55,747 bases of DNA from an uncultured Ilumatobacter sp. Its GTDB lineage: Bacteria > Actinomycetota > Acidimicrobiia > Acidimicrobiales > Ilumatobacteraceae. The stretch lies in assembly GCA_905480335.1 (NCBI GenBank), contig CAJQPY010000039.1, positions 1 through 55,747 of the forward strand. The letters are read 5' to 3'. The notes beneath the pieces are model-generated. The model did not search any database and was not told the origin of the DNA. It saw only the letters and a program-made list of their open reading frames with translations. Within the stretch, counting starts at the first letter, position 1; the number at the start of each line of letters is the position of its first letter. The translations under genes and the position numbers were made by a program. This document shows positions 37,161 to 46,947 of the stretch, one piece after another.

Positions 37161-37615
37161 AATTCACGGACGGTCAGCGTTGGCGCGTGCTCATCCAGCG
37201 CGCGCCGGCGCTGCCCCTGCCGCCGGCAGGCAACTGGGATAGCGATCTCAAAGGATCCGGGCGGGCAGTCAGTTCGCAGCAACTGTGACCACACTGGGCG
37301 ACAATCTGTCAACAAGTGCGCCTAGCCGTCTTGGCTGCCGGGGCCACGACCAAGATGCTCGTGGCGTCATGTCGAACTCACGATGTGAGCGGCCCTCGGC
37401 ATTGATGGTTTAAGTTCGTCGCATGATCGGGCCGACCCACAATCGCCGACGACGATCTCACGCGTGCCCCGCATCAGGCTGATCGCAAATCTACAGCAGA
37501 GCGCAAACATCTATCTGCGATTCAGCGATTCGGCCTACGAGCCGATCTGGTCCGGCCCTGAGAACGCTACGTTCACTGTCGTCAGGTTTCAATAACTCAA
37601 GTGGTTGTCACAGCT
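37161..37615. other. 455-bp gap, no clear gene
   Basis: A small palindrome (CCTGCCGCCGGCAGG near 37214) follows the secreted-protein gene and may help end its transcript. A 43-codon frame from a GTG at 37464 to TAA at 37595 (reads NIYLRFSDSAYEPIW) has a coding-like look but no ribosome site and no recognised family; it may be the tail of a lost gene. Confidence 0.4.
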
Positions 37616-37972
37616 TCACTCGATCACTACTGCCGTTCCATAAGCGACAATTTCTGCCATCCCCTGTTGTTCGCCCGCATCGCCTGAGTCAAAGCGGACA
37701 CCCACCACTGCATTCGCTCCGATCGCCTGAGCTTCCTCCACCATCCGCTCCACGGCATGATGGCGGGCAGCTTGAAGAACGGCCGTAAACTCCTTGACCT
37801 CGCCGCTCTTTAGTGCTTTAAAGCTGCCTTTGAAACCCTTTGCGAATCCCATGGATCGGGCGATTACCCCAAAGGCAGGGCCAACGTAGCGGACAGTCGT
37901 CCTTCCCGGAATTTCATCAGTAGTTGCGACAGGAAGTGCATACGGCTGAAGTGCTTCTGGTTCTTTCGTCAT
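37616..37972 (-). CDS. YbjQ/UPF0145 family protein
   Basis: 118 residues. Matches the small pentameric YbjQ fold: TTDEIPGRTTVRYVGPAFG, then ARHHAVERMVEEAQAIGANAVVGVRFDS and a final EIVAYGTAVVIE. These are cytoplasmic proteins of uncertain role, sometimes called heavy-metal-binding domains. It stands alone between two long gaps. Confidence 0.9.
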   Translation of the reverse strand: MTKEPEALQPYALPVATTDEIPGRTTVRYVGPAFGVIARSMGFAKGFKGSFKALKSGEVKEFTAVLQAARHHAVERMVEEAQAIGANAVVGVRFDSGDAGEQQGMAEIVAYGTAVVIE

Positions 37973-38174
37973 AGGAAGACCCTAGTCATGATCATGCAAC
38001 GAATGTTTTGCCGTCAGGCCAGTGCTCAAGCGCTCAACCCGCTCACCCTTACGGCCGAATCGTCAGTAATGTTTCCCGTAGCTCTAGCTGATTGGCTTCG
38101 GTCGGTTTTCTGACGACCTGAAGACGGCGTTGACTTCGCCATTGGAGCAACTAGGCCACGCCTTTAACCGGCGT

Positions 38175-39137
38175 TCAAATCGCGTTGGTTCCCTCTGGGT
38201 CTGCAAGCGGGACGATATTGAACCGCTTGCGTATTGACTCCAGGCTTTCGTCGGCGATGGCGAGATGGTCAACTTGGCTCAAATCGATCGGGCACTGATG
38301 ACCGCGGTCAATGCCCTCACCGAGTAGATCGGCAACACCAGGGCGACTCAGCGTGGCAAACTTTGAGCGGATCTCACCGTGATTGAGAACGCCAGATTCG
38401 TGAATCGACATTGTGAGAAGGAATTCCAGCCAATTATGGCGGCTTGCGTTTGCAGCCATGAGAAAGCCGCTGCGAGCAATCTCTCCTGCCGCCGTTGGGG
38501 CGTAGCCCGTAATCACATGATTCATATCGTGGTTCACGTAATGCGCAGGAAGATGAGGGTCGTCGCCGGGCATCGTGAAGCCGTAGTTGTCGTAGAACGC
38601 GATGTAAGCATGACCGAGCGTGCCAATCGGTAGATCTTCCAGGGTTCGGAGCTGTTCCGACAACGCCGGATCGGGGGTCTCAAGGCGCAGGTAGCGATCG
38701 CGTAGCGATCGCTCGGAAATCTCGGGAAGAATTTCGCCGTAGAGACGCTCGAGGTCACCCGCAACTACCGCCGAACCGCGTTCAAGCGCTGTGCGTGTTG
38801 TCTCTAACGCGATGTTTGAAACGTTAAGCGCCGTAGCAAACTCTTCGGCTTTCTCGACTTGCGTTACGGATTGTGGGTGCCGGCAGAGCTCTAGAATCAT
38901 CATTAACTCGCAGAACCAAAGTCGGCTTTTATCATCAATCAGTCGGGCGGCGATGTCGTGAGGACCCGACGGCGCCACCGACGGGAGTTTGATGTCGGGT
39001 CGCTTCCACAAGTGGGTGGCGAATGCCTGCAGGACTGCGAGCTGTTCATCGGTTGCACCAGCGTCGACGTCGATGGCCCCAAGGAGGGCTGCGACGACCG
39101 CCTCAATGTCCTCGCTCACAAAGTTGCTCGGCATCAT
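38175..39137 (-). CDS. Coq4-like protein with N-terminal TerB-like helical domain
   Basis: 320 residues; TAGGAT precedes the ATG. Residues 150-320 resemble Coq4: LPIGTLGHAYIAFY, then NHDMNHVITGY with the exact HDxxH-x11-E zinc signature (His203, Asp204, His207, Glu219) and a C-terminal SLESIRKRFNIVPL like the Coq4 end. Residues 55-125 are helical and resemble a TerB-type domain (SRLWFCELMMILELCRHPQS, KAEEFATALNVS). Coq4 organises or decarboxylates a quinone precursor in ubiquinone makers; an actinobacterium would use menaquinone instead, so a different lipid substrate is likely. The TerB assignment is weaker than the Coq4 one. Confidence 0.7.
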   Translation of the reverse strand: MMPSNFVSEDIEAVVAALLGAIDVDAGATDEQLAVLQAFATHLWKRPDIKLPSVAPSGPHDIAARLIDDKSRLWFCELMMILELCRHPQSVTQVEKAEEFATALNVSNIALETTRTALERGSAVVAGDLERLYGEILPEISERSLRDRYLRLETPDPALSEQLRTLEDLPIGTLGHAYIAFYDNYGFTMPGDDPHLPAHYVNHDMNHVITGYAPTAAGEIARSGFLMAANASRHNWLEFLLTMSIHESGVLNHGEIRSKFATLSRPGVADLLGEGIDRGHQCPIDLSQVDHLAIADESLESIRKRFNIVPLADPEGTNAI

Positions 39138-39517
39138 GGGCGTGATCCTACTCGCACCGAATCACGGTGCTCTGCGGTTGGATTGGAGAGCTGCGGAATG
39201 CGAGACAATTGAGCATGTGACCCAGTTTCGGGTCGCTTGCTTGCGCGGCAACTGCCGCCCGGGTCATAGACACATCGCACCGCTGGACGACGCAATGCCA
39301 CCAAATCTGTCGGAGAACCAAACACATCGCAGATTTCAGGAACGTCTAGCTGTGCGCCAACCAGCGCCCATAGAGGTGCCGAATTGCCATACCTCTGACG
39401 GCCTAGAAGGCCAACGGGCTAGCCAGGCAGAGCCAGATCATTCAGGCCTAATCAACGAGCAGACCAGATCAGTTGTCACCGATTCCTGCAGCAGACCCGA
39501 GAGCTGTTCGTTATTAC
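39138..39517. other. 380-bp gap, nothing recognised
   Basis: Between the divergent ends of the Coq4-like and DUF2510 genes. Short frames exist on both strands but show no family signature, ribosome site or hairpin. Confidence 0.4.
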
Positions 39518-39964
39518 TTAGGAATCAGTGGTAGGAGGATCGGTGGCTGGGGGGCTGGTAGCCGGAGTCGTTACTGGTGGCGCGCTCGTTCCGGGCGCGT
39601 TCGTTGCCGGCGGATTGTCGTTGCTTGAGTCGCCCCCACTGACGAGTACGAAAACAAGTACCGCAAGGGCGACCACGGCAACCACAATTACGCCAATAAC
39701 GATGCCTGCCGAGGAATTTTGGGAGGTGTTGATTGATACCGGGGCTACCGGCGCCGGGGCTGGTGCTGCTTCCTCTGGAGCGGATGGCCGCATCTCGCTG
39801 CCCGGTACGGGTGGGATGTTGATACGAGCAGCGTCGATCGGGATCGTGATTGTCTGGCCGCTGCGGCTTACTGCATCGGTCCATGCTGTCCCGTTCCAAT
39901 ACCGGCCGTCACCCGGCGAAATAGGATCCTGGTACCAGCCTGCTGCGAATTCGATGTCGGACAT
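39518..39964 (-). CDS. DUF2510 single-pass membrane protein
   Basis: 148 residues from the ATG at 39964. The N-terminal DUF2510 motif reads AAGWYQDPISPGDGRYWNGT then AWTDAV. A Pro/Ala linker, one membrane helix (IVIGVIVVAVVALAVLVFVLV) and a Thr/Pro-rich outer tail follow. Such proteins are anchored with the small Trp-rich domain inside the cell and are common in actinobacteria; the function is unknown. The frame is open to 40204, but the added part is Arg-rich and not convincing. Confidence 0.85.
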   Translation of the reverse strand: MSDIEFAAGWYQDPISPGDGRYWNGTAWTDAVSRSGQTITIPIDAARINIPPVPGSEMRPSAPEEAAPAPAPVAPVSINTSQNSSAGIVIGVIVVAVVALAVLVFVLVSGGDSSNDNPPATNAPGTSAPPVTTPATSPPATDPPTTDS

Positions 39965-40345
39965 TAGTTCCCTCTGAGAAATAGAATTGAGGCCTGCGAC
40001 TGTACCACCGTTGGTACAACGCATAGGGGCACCCAGCCGCTTTCTCGCTGCGGCTGCTGCCGCACGAAAACGATGACGCTGGATGATCTCGCATCGTAAC
40101 GACTCCAACGAGCGATGGATGCTCGACACTCGTTCCTCAGAGCGAGGCGTATCACCATGATCAGACGGCCGCAGTCCGTTGCGAACAGGAACCCGGAAGA
40201 TCACTCCGAGACTTGGAGCATGTGATCGCTCGGTCTCTAGGTTGGCAGACCCCTGCGTGTCGGACGACCTCTTATTTGATCATTCCGTCGTTGAGTCCGC
40301 GAATGTGACAACGCATCGCTGGGAAGGAACCTCTCCAGACTCGAT
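39965..40345. other. 381-bp gap, nothing recognised
   Basis: Should hold the promoter of the DUF2510 gene. No ribosome-site-led frame or strong inverted repeat was found. Confidence 0.4.
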
Positions 40346-42094
40346 TCAGTTGGTCGGAAAGCCGATTTGAACATCATTCAACTCGGGGGGTTGCGAATAA
40401 GGGCTCAGGTTTGCCCGTCCGTCCGCGCTGACCGCCACAACGACTAATGCACCCTCAATTTCGTTTGAGCTGAGAACCCTCAGTTCCGAACCGTGCTGAA
40501 TTCGGCGTTTCACATCGTCGTTCGATACATCCCGACCAAACGCTCGCGTGCTGGCGGCTATCCCCATTGTTCGTTCGATAGCGGTTTCGTTGCCATGAGC
40601 GACTCGGTAGACGTTTCGGCGCCCGAGTCTTTCGACCAGCAGGGCGGTAACCAAGTCGTCCGTAAGCCCGGGTTCTAGACAAACGATGGCTTCAGCAACC
40701 CCGACTTGGTCCATTTTGCCTCGCAGGTCGCTCTCGGTACCCCGCAGCGAAGCCGTGACAATGTCGAGTTCTGAATCTTCAAGGCGCACGAGTGGACTAG
40801 ATGTGATGACCATTGTCGGGACAAATTGCGCGTTGAGTTGGCCGGCAAGATCCGCAAGCCATTGATCGTTGCCGACCACGGCGACTCCCTTCGCAGACGG
40901 TCTCCGAACTCTCAAAGCCCCAGCAACCGGCCCTGCACTGAGGCCGTAGGTGACTCCGGTACCGAGAATGACTCCAAAAACCATGGGGAGGAGAAAGTCC
41001 GCTGCGAAACCAGCGTCGTCGAGCGGACCCGTGAAAGCGGCTGCGGTCGACACAGCGACGATTCCCCGCGGAGCTAAGCACGCAAGGAACGCACGCTCTC
41101 GAAGCGGCACATGTTTTGACTTAACCATGGAAATTCCGACAGCGAGTGGGCGAACAATCACTACGAGGATCGCAACGACTGCCGCGACACGCCATCCGCC
41201 TGCGGCAAGATCGCCGAGGTCTACCAACGCCCCGAGCACGATGAATAAGGACCCGATGATCAGCACTTCAAGGGTTTCGCCGAAGCCCGAGATTCGAGCT
41301 GTCGGAACAATATTTTGATTGGCTGCGATCATCCCGAGAACAACGGTGGCGAAAAGCCCAGCCTCCGACGCGATTACTTCGGCTGCAGCAAATGCAACGG
41401 TTGCGAACAGCAGAGCTACGGCTGCTTCCATGTTGTCGGTCACCAAGAATCGAGACATCACGAACACAAGAACAAGGCCGGCGACTGCGCCAATAGCTGC
41501 ACCCGCAGTGAGCCGCAATCCCATTTGGAGAATCGGGTGCAGTCCGGCTCGCTCGGAGGCCAAGATGAGATTCAGCGTTACAACGCCGAGAATGGCGCCG
41601 AGCGGATCAAGAACGGTGCTTTCCCACCGCAAGATTGAGCCTGCCGGTTCACGAGGGCGGACTACATGCAGAAGGGGCCCAACCACCGTTGGACCAGAAA
41701 CGACGAGAATAGCCCCGGCCAGAATTGCCATGTCCGTTCCAGGGCTGTAGGCCGCCCAGACCGCCAGAGCTCCTCCAGCAAATGTTACGACGCCGCCGGC
41801 TGTGACCATACGAAAGACAGCACCGCGCGCCTCAATCGGCAAGTCCCTGATCCGTAACTGAAGTCCTGATTGGAATAAGAGCAAGCCAACGAGCAGCGTG
41901 ACTCCTGGAAACAGGGCTTCGCCGAAAAGTTCCTGAGGCTCTACGAGATCCAGACCGCCGCCTGCGACAAGTCCGGCAGGAAGCAGAAGTAGCAGTGATG
42001 GAAACTTGAAGCGAAGCGCAATCCATATCGACCCGACACCAAAAAGAACGACGGTCGCAAGGCCTATGGTGATTTGGGTATCGCTCACAGCCAC
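40346..42094 (-). CDS. Cation:proton antiporter (CPA1/NhaP type) with C-terminal RCK-like domain
   Basis: 582 residues. About 12-13 membrane helices occupy 1-400. Diagnostic parts are VVSGPTVVGPLL, WESTVLDPLGAILGVV (the ion-site region of NhaP-like exchangers) and ACLAPRGIVAVSTAAAF. Residues about 405-540 resemble a TrkA-N/RCK regulatory domain (VAVVGNDQWLADLAGQL, LVTALLVERLGRRNVYRV), but the glycine-rich nucleotide motif is incomplete. It exchanges Na+ or K+ for H+ across the membrane. Confidence 0.88.
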   Translation of the reverse strand: MAVSDTQITIGLATVVLFGVGSIWIALRFKFPSLLLLLPAGLVAGGGLDLVEPQELFGEALFPGVTLLVGLLLFQSGLQLRIRDLPIEARGAVFRMVTAGGVVTFAGGALAVWAAYSPGTDMAILAGAILVVSGPTVVGPLLHVVRPREPAGSILRWESTVLDPLGAILGVVTLNLILASERAGLHPILQMGLRLTAGAAIGAVAGLVLVFVMSRFLVTDNMEAAVALLFATVAFAAAEVIASEAGLFATVVLGMIAANQNIVPTARISGFGETLEVLIIGSLFIVLGALVDLGDLAAGGWRVAAVVAILVVIVRPLAVGISMVKSKHVPLRERAFLACLAPRGIVAVSTAAAFTGPLDDAGFAADFLLPMVFGVILGTGVTYGLSAGPVAGALRVRRPSAKGVAVVGNDQWLADLAGQLNAQFVPTMVITSSPLVRLEDSELDIVTASLRGTESDLRGKMDQVGVAEAIVCLEPGLTDDLVTALLVERLGRRNVYRVAHGNETAIERTMGIAASTRAFGRDVSNDDVKRRIQHGSELRVLSSNEIEGALVVVAVSADGRANLSPYSQPPELNDVQIGFPTN

Positions 42095-42298
42095 CGAGTC
42101 TTACCGATTCGCTTCAACAATCGGATGAAACGGACTTGAAACCTCTAATCGAAGACGGGTCGTAATCTGCTTTCGCCGTCGGCGCTGCGCCGACTCGTCC
42201 AATGTAGTTTCAGGGCTACGGTGCTTTAATTTCGTCACCGACAAACAGCGAGTCGCAGCAGTCGATGCGGTCCGCCGACACGCGCAGCGGTGCCTCTC

Positions 42299-43411
42299 CT
42301 AACGACGAGGTGTGGCGACCGGAGAGGGCGAACTTGATGCTTCGCTAGGCAAGTTCAACAACGCCACAACGATCGCCGCAACGGGTACCGCAAGGAACGC
42401 CCCGAGCAGCCCGAATGCCAGCGAGCCAACCGCTATTGACAGGATTACCGCAACCGGGTGGAGATGAACCGCTCGCCGCATCACGACCGGTCCAACTACG
42501 TAACTCTCCAGGTTATGGATCAGCACCGTGACACCGATGATGATCAGCGCGGCGATCGGTCCGCTCTCCACTAGCGCGACTGCCGCGGCTAGACCTCCAC
42601 TGATAAAGGCTCCGACTACAGGCAGAAAGGCTCCGAAAAAGGTAAATACTGCTATCGGAAGGACGAGCGGAATTCCGAGAATCAGTAAAGCCACGGACAA
42701 TACGACCGCATTCACTAGTCCGTTAGCAGCCGACCCCCGCACGTATGCGGTGAGAACTCGCCACACGGTCAAAGCAGAGTGCTTAATCCCAGCGCGTCGA
42801 TCCTCGGGACCGAGCCTCGTAATCCGTTCAACGATGCGATCTCCATCTTTGAGGAAAAAGAAAACCAGAACGACCGTGAGCAGCATTGCGGCCAGGCTCT
42901 CAACGACGATCGGTGCCCGATCGATAGCTCCATGCAGAAGCCGACCTTCTTGATTTGACGCCTGCGAAGACAGCGACTTGACGAAGTCGTCAACTGACGA
43001 ACTGGACAACCCAAATGGGCCGGATGCCAGCCATTCCTCGATTTGCTTGCCGCTCTCGGTGAGGGTTGAGCTCAGCTTGCCGGCCTCGGACCCGACAGAG
43101 GGAACGATCATGAAGAGGAGTACGGCGGCGAAGACCAGCAGCATGAGGAACGTGATCCAGGCGGAAAGGAGATCCGGCACGCCGCGCCTTCGCAACCATC
43201 GGTCTAGGGGTACGAGTTGCGTGACAACAAGGAGCGCAACGATGATCGGTACGAGAACGAGACGGAGTCGTCCAATCGCAAGAAGGCCAAGGTACGCAAC
43301 GGCGACGACACCAACGATCTGCCAGCTGGCGCGACCCCATCTCGCTAGGAGACCGGAGCGATCAGGGGGCCCGCCGGGATCGTCGCCAGGCGTTTGCGAA
43401 GTTGACCTCAC
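42299..43411 (-). CDS. AI-2E/PerM family transporter
   Basis: 370 residues with about eight helices: VVAVAYLGLLAIGRLRLVLV, TFLMLLVFAAVLLFMIVPSV, AAMLLTVVLVFFFLKDGDRI (the FFLKDG motif is diagnostic), and a C-terminal PVVGAFISGGLAAAVALVES with HNLESYVVGPVVM. The family is described as putative autoinducer-2 or general solute exporters; the substrate is not readable. Confidence 0.9.
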   Translation of the reverse strand: MRSTSQTPGDDPGGPPDRSGLLARWGRASWQIVGVVAVAYLGLLAIGRLRLVLVPIIVALLVVTQLVPLDRWLRRRGVPDLLSAWITFLMLLVFAAVLLFMIVPSVGSEAGKLSSTLTESGKQIEEWLASGPFGLSSSSVDDFVKSLSSQASNQEGRLLHGAIDRAPIVVESLAAMLLTVVLVFFFLKDGDRIVERITRLGPEDRRAGIKHSALTVWRVLTAYVRGSAANGLVNAVVLSVALLILGIPLVLPIAVFTFFGAFLPVVGAFISGGLAAAVALVESGPIAALIIIGVTVLIHNLESYVVGPVVMRRAVHLHPVAVILSIAVGSLAFGLLGAFLAVPVAAIVVALLNLPSEASSSPSPVATPRR

Positions 43412-43608
43412 GATTTTTCCGACTTAGTTACAGCGCTATTTGCGTGCATGACACCACGCAGCCTGCCAGATCATCCGTCCGCATCGTTGGATCACGTCGC
43501 CGCGGATCACACTGAGCGGGTTCACTAGGCATTGAGGCGCGGCTTGATCATCGGTCTCCCAACGACCTCAATTGATGCGAAATGGCCTAGAGGCGCAAGA
43601 GTAGGACG

Positions 43609-44880
43609 ATGACCGTTCGATCGCCCGCTGTCCGATCCCGGCCCCTTCTCGTTGCATGCACGGCAATGCTCATGTCGATCGCCGCATGTGGCGACTCGTC
43701 TTACGACGCTCAAGATGATTCAGGTATCGCGACCGCTGCGCCACAACCAGCCAGAACCGAGGTCAAATCACTCGACACGCAGCTAGCAACCGAAGTCCAA
43801 ACTCTTCCTGCACTGAGGGTGCTTCTCACGAACGACGACGGTGTCGACGCCGAGGGACTCGACGCAATTGCGACCGCATTGCTTGAGCGAAACTATGTAG
43901 ATCTGACCATTGTTGCACCAGCCATGGACACGAGCGGAAGCGCGCACTCGGTTACCGACCCCGCCCCCGATACTGCGGTCGAGACCACCACCGCATCGGG
44001 TCATGCTGCTCTCGCAGTGGACGGCTTGCCGGCGGACGCCGTCAACTTCGCGCTGGACAACGTTTTCTCCAATAGCGGTCCGGATCTAGTCGTTTCGGGA
44101 AACAACGCCGGCGTGAATATCGGACCCGTCGCACTGTTCTCAGGCACTGTCGGCGCCGCCCGCACTGCCGCCGCCCGCGGTATTCCTTCCATCGCGATCA
44201 GTACGGGCGTCTATCTCGACTTCGAGCCCGACTTCGCCTCATCGATCGATGTGTTCCTCGACTTCTTCGACCGTAACGCCACCACCATCTCCACTAGGGC
44301 CGACCGACCTGCGCAGGTGTGGAGCATCAACGTGCCTTCATGTGGCAACACCGGCGAGATCCAAGGCGTCGTCGAAACAGAGATGTCATCCGCTGCACTC
44401 AGCACGGTTGACCTCGAGGCAATGGACTGCAGCTCAGACCTCACCGACTTTGAGGACGACGTCTCGGCATTCGCCAGTGGGTACGCCACGATCACAATAG
44501 TTCCCGAAGAACTCGTCCTCGCTGAACCTGATATTCGCATACCCGCAAGCGCTGATGACAACGTCACCGTCGCCATCAGCGTCACTCCATCCGTTATCGA
44601 CACCGACGGGTCTACGACATTCACGGTCATAGGCAGCGGCTTCACCCTCCCGGTGTTCATCGTCTCGGGCACCGCTCCTGACCCTTGCACCACCGAGGGT
44701 TTGGAGGACTACATATCGGTCGACGTCCTCGACCTCACCAACCTGACTCCTGCCGAACCAGATGAAAATGGCAGCTTCACAGCGGAGGTCACCTACGAGG
44801 TCCCGGAGGAGGGAATTCTTATTGCGGCGGCTGACCCTGGAGAGATCGAAGCCGCAGCGGTTCTCATATGCCCCGAATAA
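43609..44880 (+). CDS. Lipoprotein SurE-like 5'/3'-nucleotidase with extra C-terminal domain
   Basis: 423 residues. Lipobox SIAAC (Cys27) marks export. The SurE core (70-300) is complete: LLTNDDGVDAEGL (metal ligands Asp76 and Asp77), VDGLPADAVNFAL, VVSGNNAGVNIGPVALFSGT (metal-binding Asn and substrate Ser), VGAARTAAARGIPSIAIS. Residues about 305-423 form a beta-rich, Ig/IPT-like tail (VTPSVIDTDGSTTFTVIGSG). SurE is normally a roughly 250-residue cytoplasmic nucleotidase; here it should dephosphorylate nucleotides at the cell surface. Confidence 0.88.
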   Translation: MTVRSPAVRSRPLLVACTAMLMSIAACGDSSYDAQDDSGIATAAPQPARTEVKSLDTQLATEVQTLPALRVLLTNDDGVDAEGLDAIATALLERNYVDLTIVAPAMDTSGSAHSVTDPAPDTAVETTTASGHAALAVDGLPADAVNFALDNVFSNSGPDLVVSGNNAGVNIGPVALFSGTVGAARTAAARGIPSIAISTGVYLDFEPDFASSIDVFLDFFDRNATTISTRADRPAQVWSINVPSCGNTGEIQGVVETEMSSAALSTVDLEAMDCSSDLTDFEDDVSAFASGYATITIVPEELVLAEPDIRIPASADDNVTVAISVTPSVIDTDGSTTFTVIGSGFTLPVFIVSGTAPDPCTTEGLEDYISVDVLDLTNLTPAEPDENGSFTAEVTYEVPEEGILIAAADPGEIEAAAVLICPE

Positions 44881-45221
44881 AACGGGTGTCTCGACGCCGA
44901 AGCGATTGGGCCCGCAAATCAGTTAGGTGGTCTGCGTGCGCTTCGCGTAACGCTCGGTGGGTACGGGCACGGTCGGCTCCTCACAACAGTCAGCAGTTCT
45001 GTCGGTGCAACGCGGCTCGCGGCGCTGATTTACGCCGCGCCTCGCAGCGAACATCGAGGTAGCGGATTCGACTTGATCGGATCGCCCAACACCGAAACGT
45101 TGCTCCAACGTGGCCAACGGCGCAATCCTCACCGTATTGAATGACTGTCAGCTACGGGTGGCGCCCTCGCTGCATTGGTTTGCATGGCGGCGGAAATTCC
45201 GTCAGGCAATTCTTCTGCGTC
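44881..45221. other. 341-bp gap, nothing recognised
   Basis: Lies between the convergent ends of the SurE-like and GAP-family genes. No hairpin terminator or convincing short gene was seen. Confidence 0.4.
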
Positions 45222-45962
45222 TCATTCAAGAAATATCCGGTAGAGCCCATGGAGGACCAAAATCGCACCGAGGCCCCCCACCAAGACAATTGTCAGAAAT
45301 CGGCCATGGCTTTCGATCAGGTTTCCAAGACTTGTCAGCCCGCGCTCTGCTGGACCAGGCGCGATTTTACTGAGGACAAGCGGCAACCACACGGGGGCAG
45401 AGATCATCAAAGCGAGGACTAAAACGAACAAGGATCTAGCTGCGAAGTTCGATTTGCTCGCAGCCACTATCTTTGCTCCAGGCACCATGATCGCAAGGGT
45501 TGTGAAGTTTGTTCCCATAGAGAACGCCCCGAAACCGAACGCCGCATGACGTCCGACAGCCCTGGGTGACCTCTCTTTTTCGTTTCGTTCAGCGTGAGGG
45601 CGAAAGCCGAAATGAAGCGCCGAGGCCGTAACAACCAACACCGCTCCGAGCACGAGGTCAAGGGTGGAACTTAGATGCGGCTCTCTTGGAAGAGACACCG
45701 CATGACCGAAGAAAACCAACATCGCTATGAAAGCAAATGCCACAACAAAGGCACCGATTGCAAACCGCCGGGCGACAGCGAGGCCGTCGTTGCCAGCGAG
45801 CAGAACGGTCTGCTCGGACAGCAACATCGGACTGACGGCACCCGTCAGTCCGAATGGAACGATCAACAAGAGTGTGTGAAGCATTAGCGCCAACCATAGG
45901 CGCAGGTCAGTGGCAGAGAGCCCTTCGCTATCTTCCCGGCGCTCCAGGATCGGCAGTTGCAC
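45222..45962 (-). CDS. GAP/Sap family membrane protein (LysE-like)
   Basis: 246 residues from a GTG; the start is uncertain because no ribosome site is clear and the frame stays open to 46124. About six helices: LMLHTLLLIVPFGLTGAVSP (the first-helix 'SP' motif), RRFAIGAFVVAFAFIAMLVF, DLVLGAVLVVTASALHFGF, then GAFSMGTNFTTLAIMVPGAK. This matches the GAP (sulfolipid-addressing protein) family of actinobacteria, thought to move lipids or peptidolipids across the membrane. Confidence 0.75.
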   Translation of the reverse strand: MQLPILERREDSEGLSATDLRLWLALMLHTLLLIVPFGLTGAVSPMLLSEQTVLLAGNDGLAVARRFAIGAFVVAFAFIAMLVFFGHAVSLPREPHLSSTLDLVLGAVLVVTASALHFGFRPHAERNEKERSPRAVGRHAAFGFGAFSMGTNFTTLAIMVPGAKIVAASKSNFAARSLFVLVLALMISAPVWLPLVLSKIAPGPAERGLTSLGNLIESHGRFLTIVLVGGLGAILVLHGLYRIFLE

Positions 45963-46947
45963 CTTTCGGATGGGGCGCTTGCCGATACGGCAGATACTCA
46001 CCACAAAGCGATAGCTCCCAGACACGCGCTTGGCGCGGGGAACTTTTCTCCCAGCGTCCGGCATCGGGCGTCTGCCCAAAGCCCGCAACCTGATCAGTAA
46101 GCTCAACAACTGTTGGACGCTCAAGCGGCAACGACTGAACGTTCTCTACAGACCGATCACGCCACGAAGTGATGTGCTCGCCGTATGGACAACCTCGCGC
46201 AAGACACAGAAGTCCGCCGTCTCGAACACATCCGAAATCCCGGCTCAGCAATCACTTCGCCTGCTGGATAGTGAGCCAACGGGAGGGCGTGACGGAACCG
46301 TGTTTGTGGCGGTCGTTGGCATTAGGGGCGACAAAGTTGCCTACAAGCTCATGTTGCGGGGGCAGCAAATGTGTTGGTCCATCTGGGGCTGATCGATCCG
46401 GCGGATCTTCGCGTTGTCGGTAGCGGTACGGGCGCAAAGCTGGGGGGACCGTCCATATCTAATCCATTCTTCAGCGAGAGTTGGCGCCCGCGCTCTGGTC
46501 GCTCTCTGGCCCACAACGGAGAAGTGAAAGGAGACTGAATCGTCTAATGTCGAGCCCTGGATGATGCCACCGTTGAACCAGTCGGGATCAATCAAAGTCC
46601 AGCAGCTAAGGGTCGCCATTCCGGCAAAGGGCCTTACGCCCGGGACCTGCGGTTCAGACAGCGGGCTGCAGCGCACGCACCACTGTTTCGTGTCAGTGCC
46701 AGAGCATGTCGACAGCTGCGGCACGTCACTATGCAACCGGCCCGGCAAGGACCGCAGCAGTTTGCCGTTCAGGGAAACAAGTTCCCCACTGGCACCAAAG
46801 TTACTCAGGTCAGAGATCCCGCCAGCACCAACACTATTAAGTTGACTGCCGTAGAGCCCGGTGATTTCGGTGAGTTTCTGCAGGCAATTGAGGTGCAGGC
46901 CTCTCGTCCGATTGAGCTGACACAGCACACGTTCTGTCGGTTTCGAA
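45963..46947. other. About 1-kb gap with gene-like debris
   Basis: Long but unconvincing frames occur on both strands (for example a minus frame 46976-46341 and a plus frame ending 46967). The plus frame contains GPQQFAVQGNKFPTGTKVTQ, loosely like an Ig/IPT beta domain. No start signals or whole domains are present. It reads as decayed accessory DNA. Confidence 0.35.
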
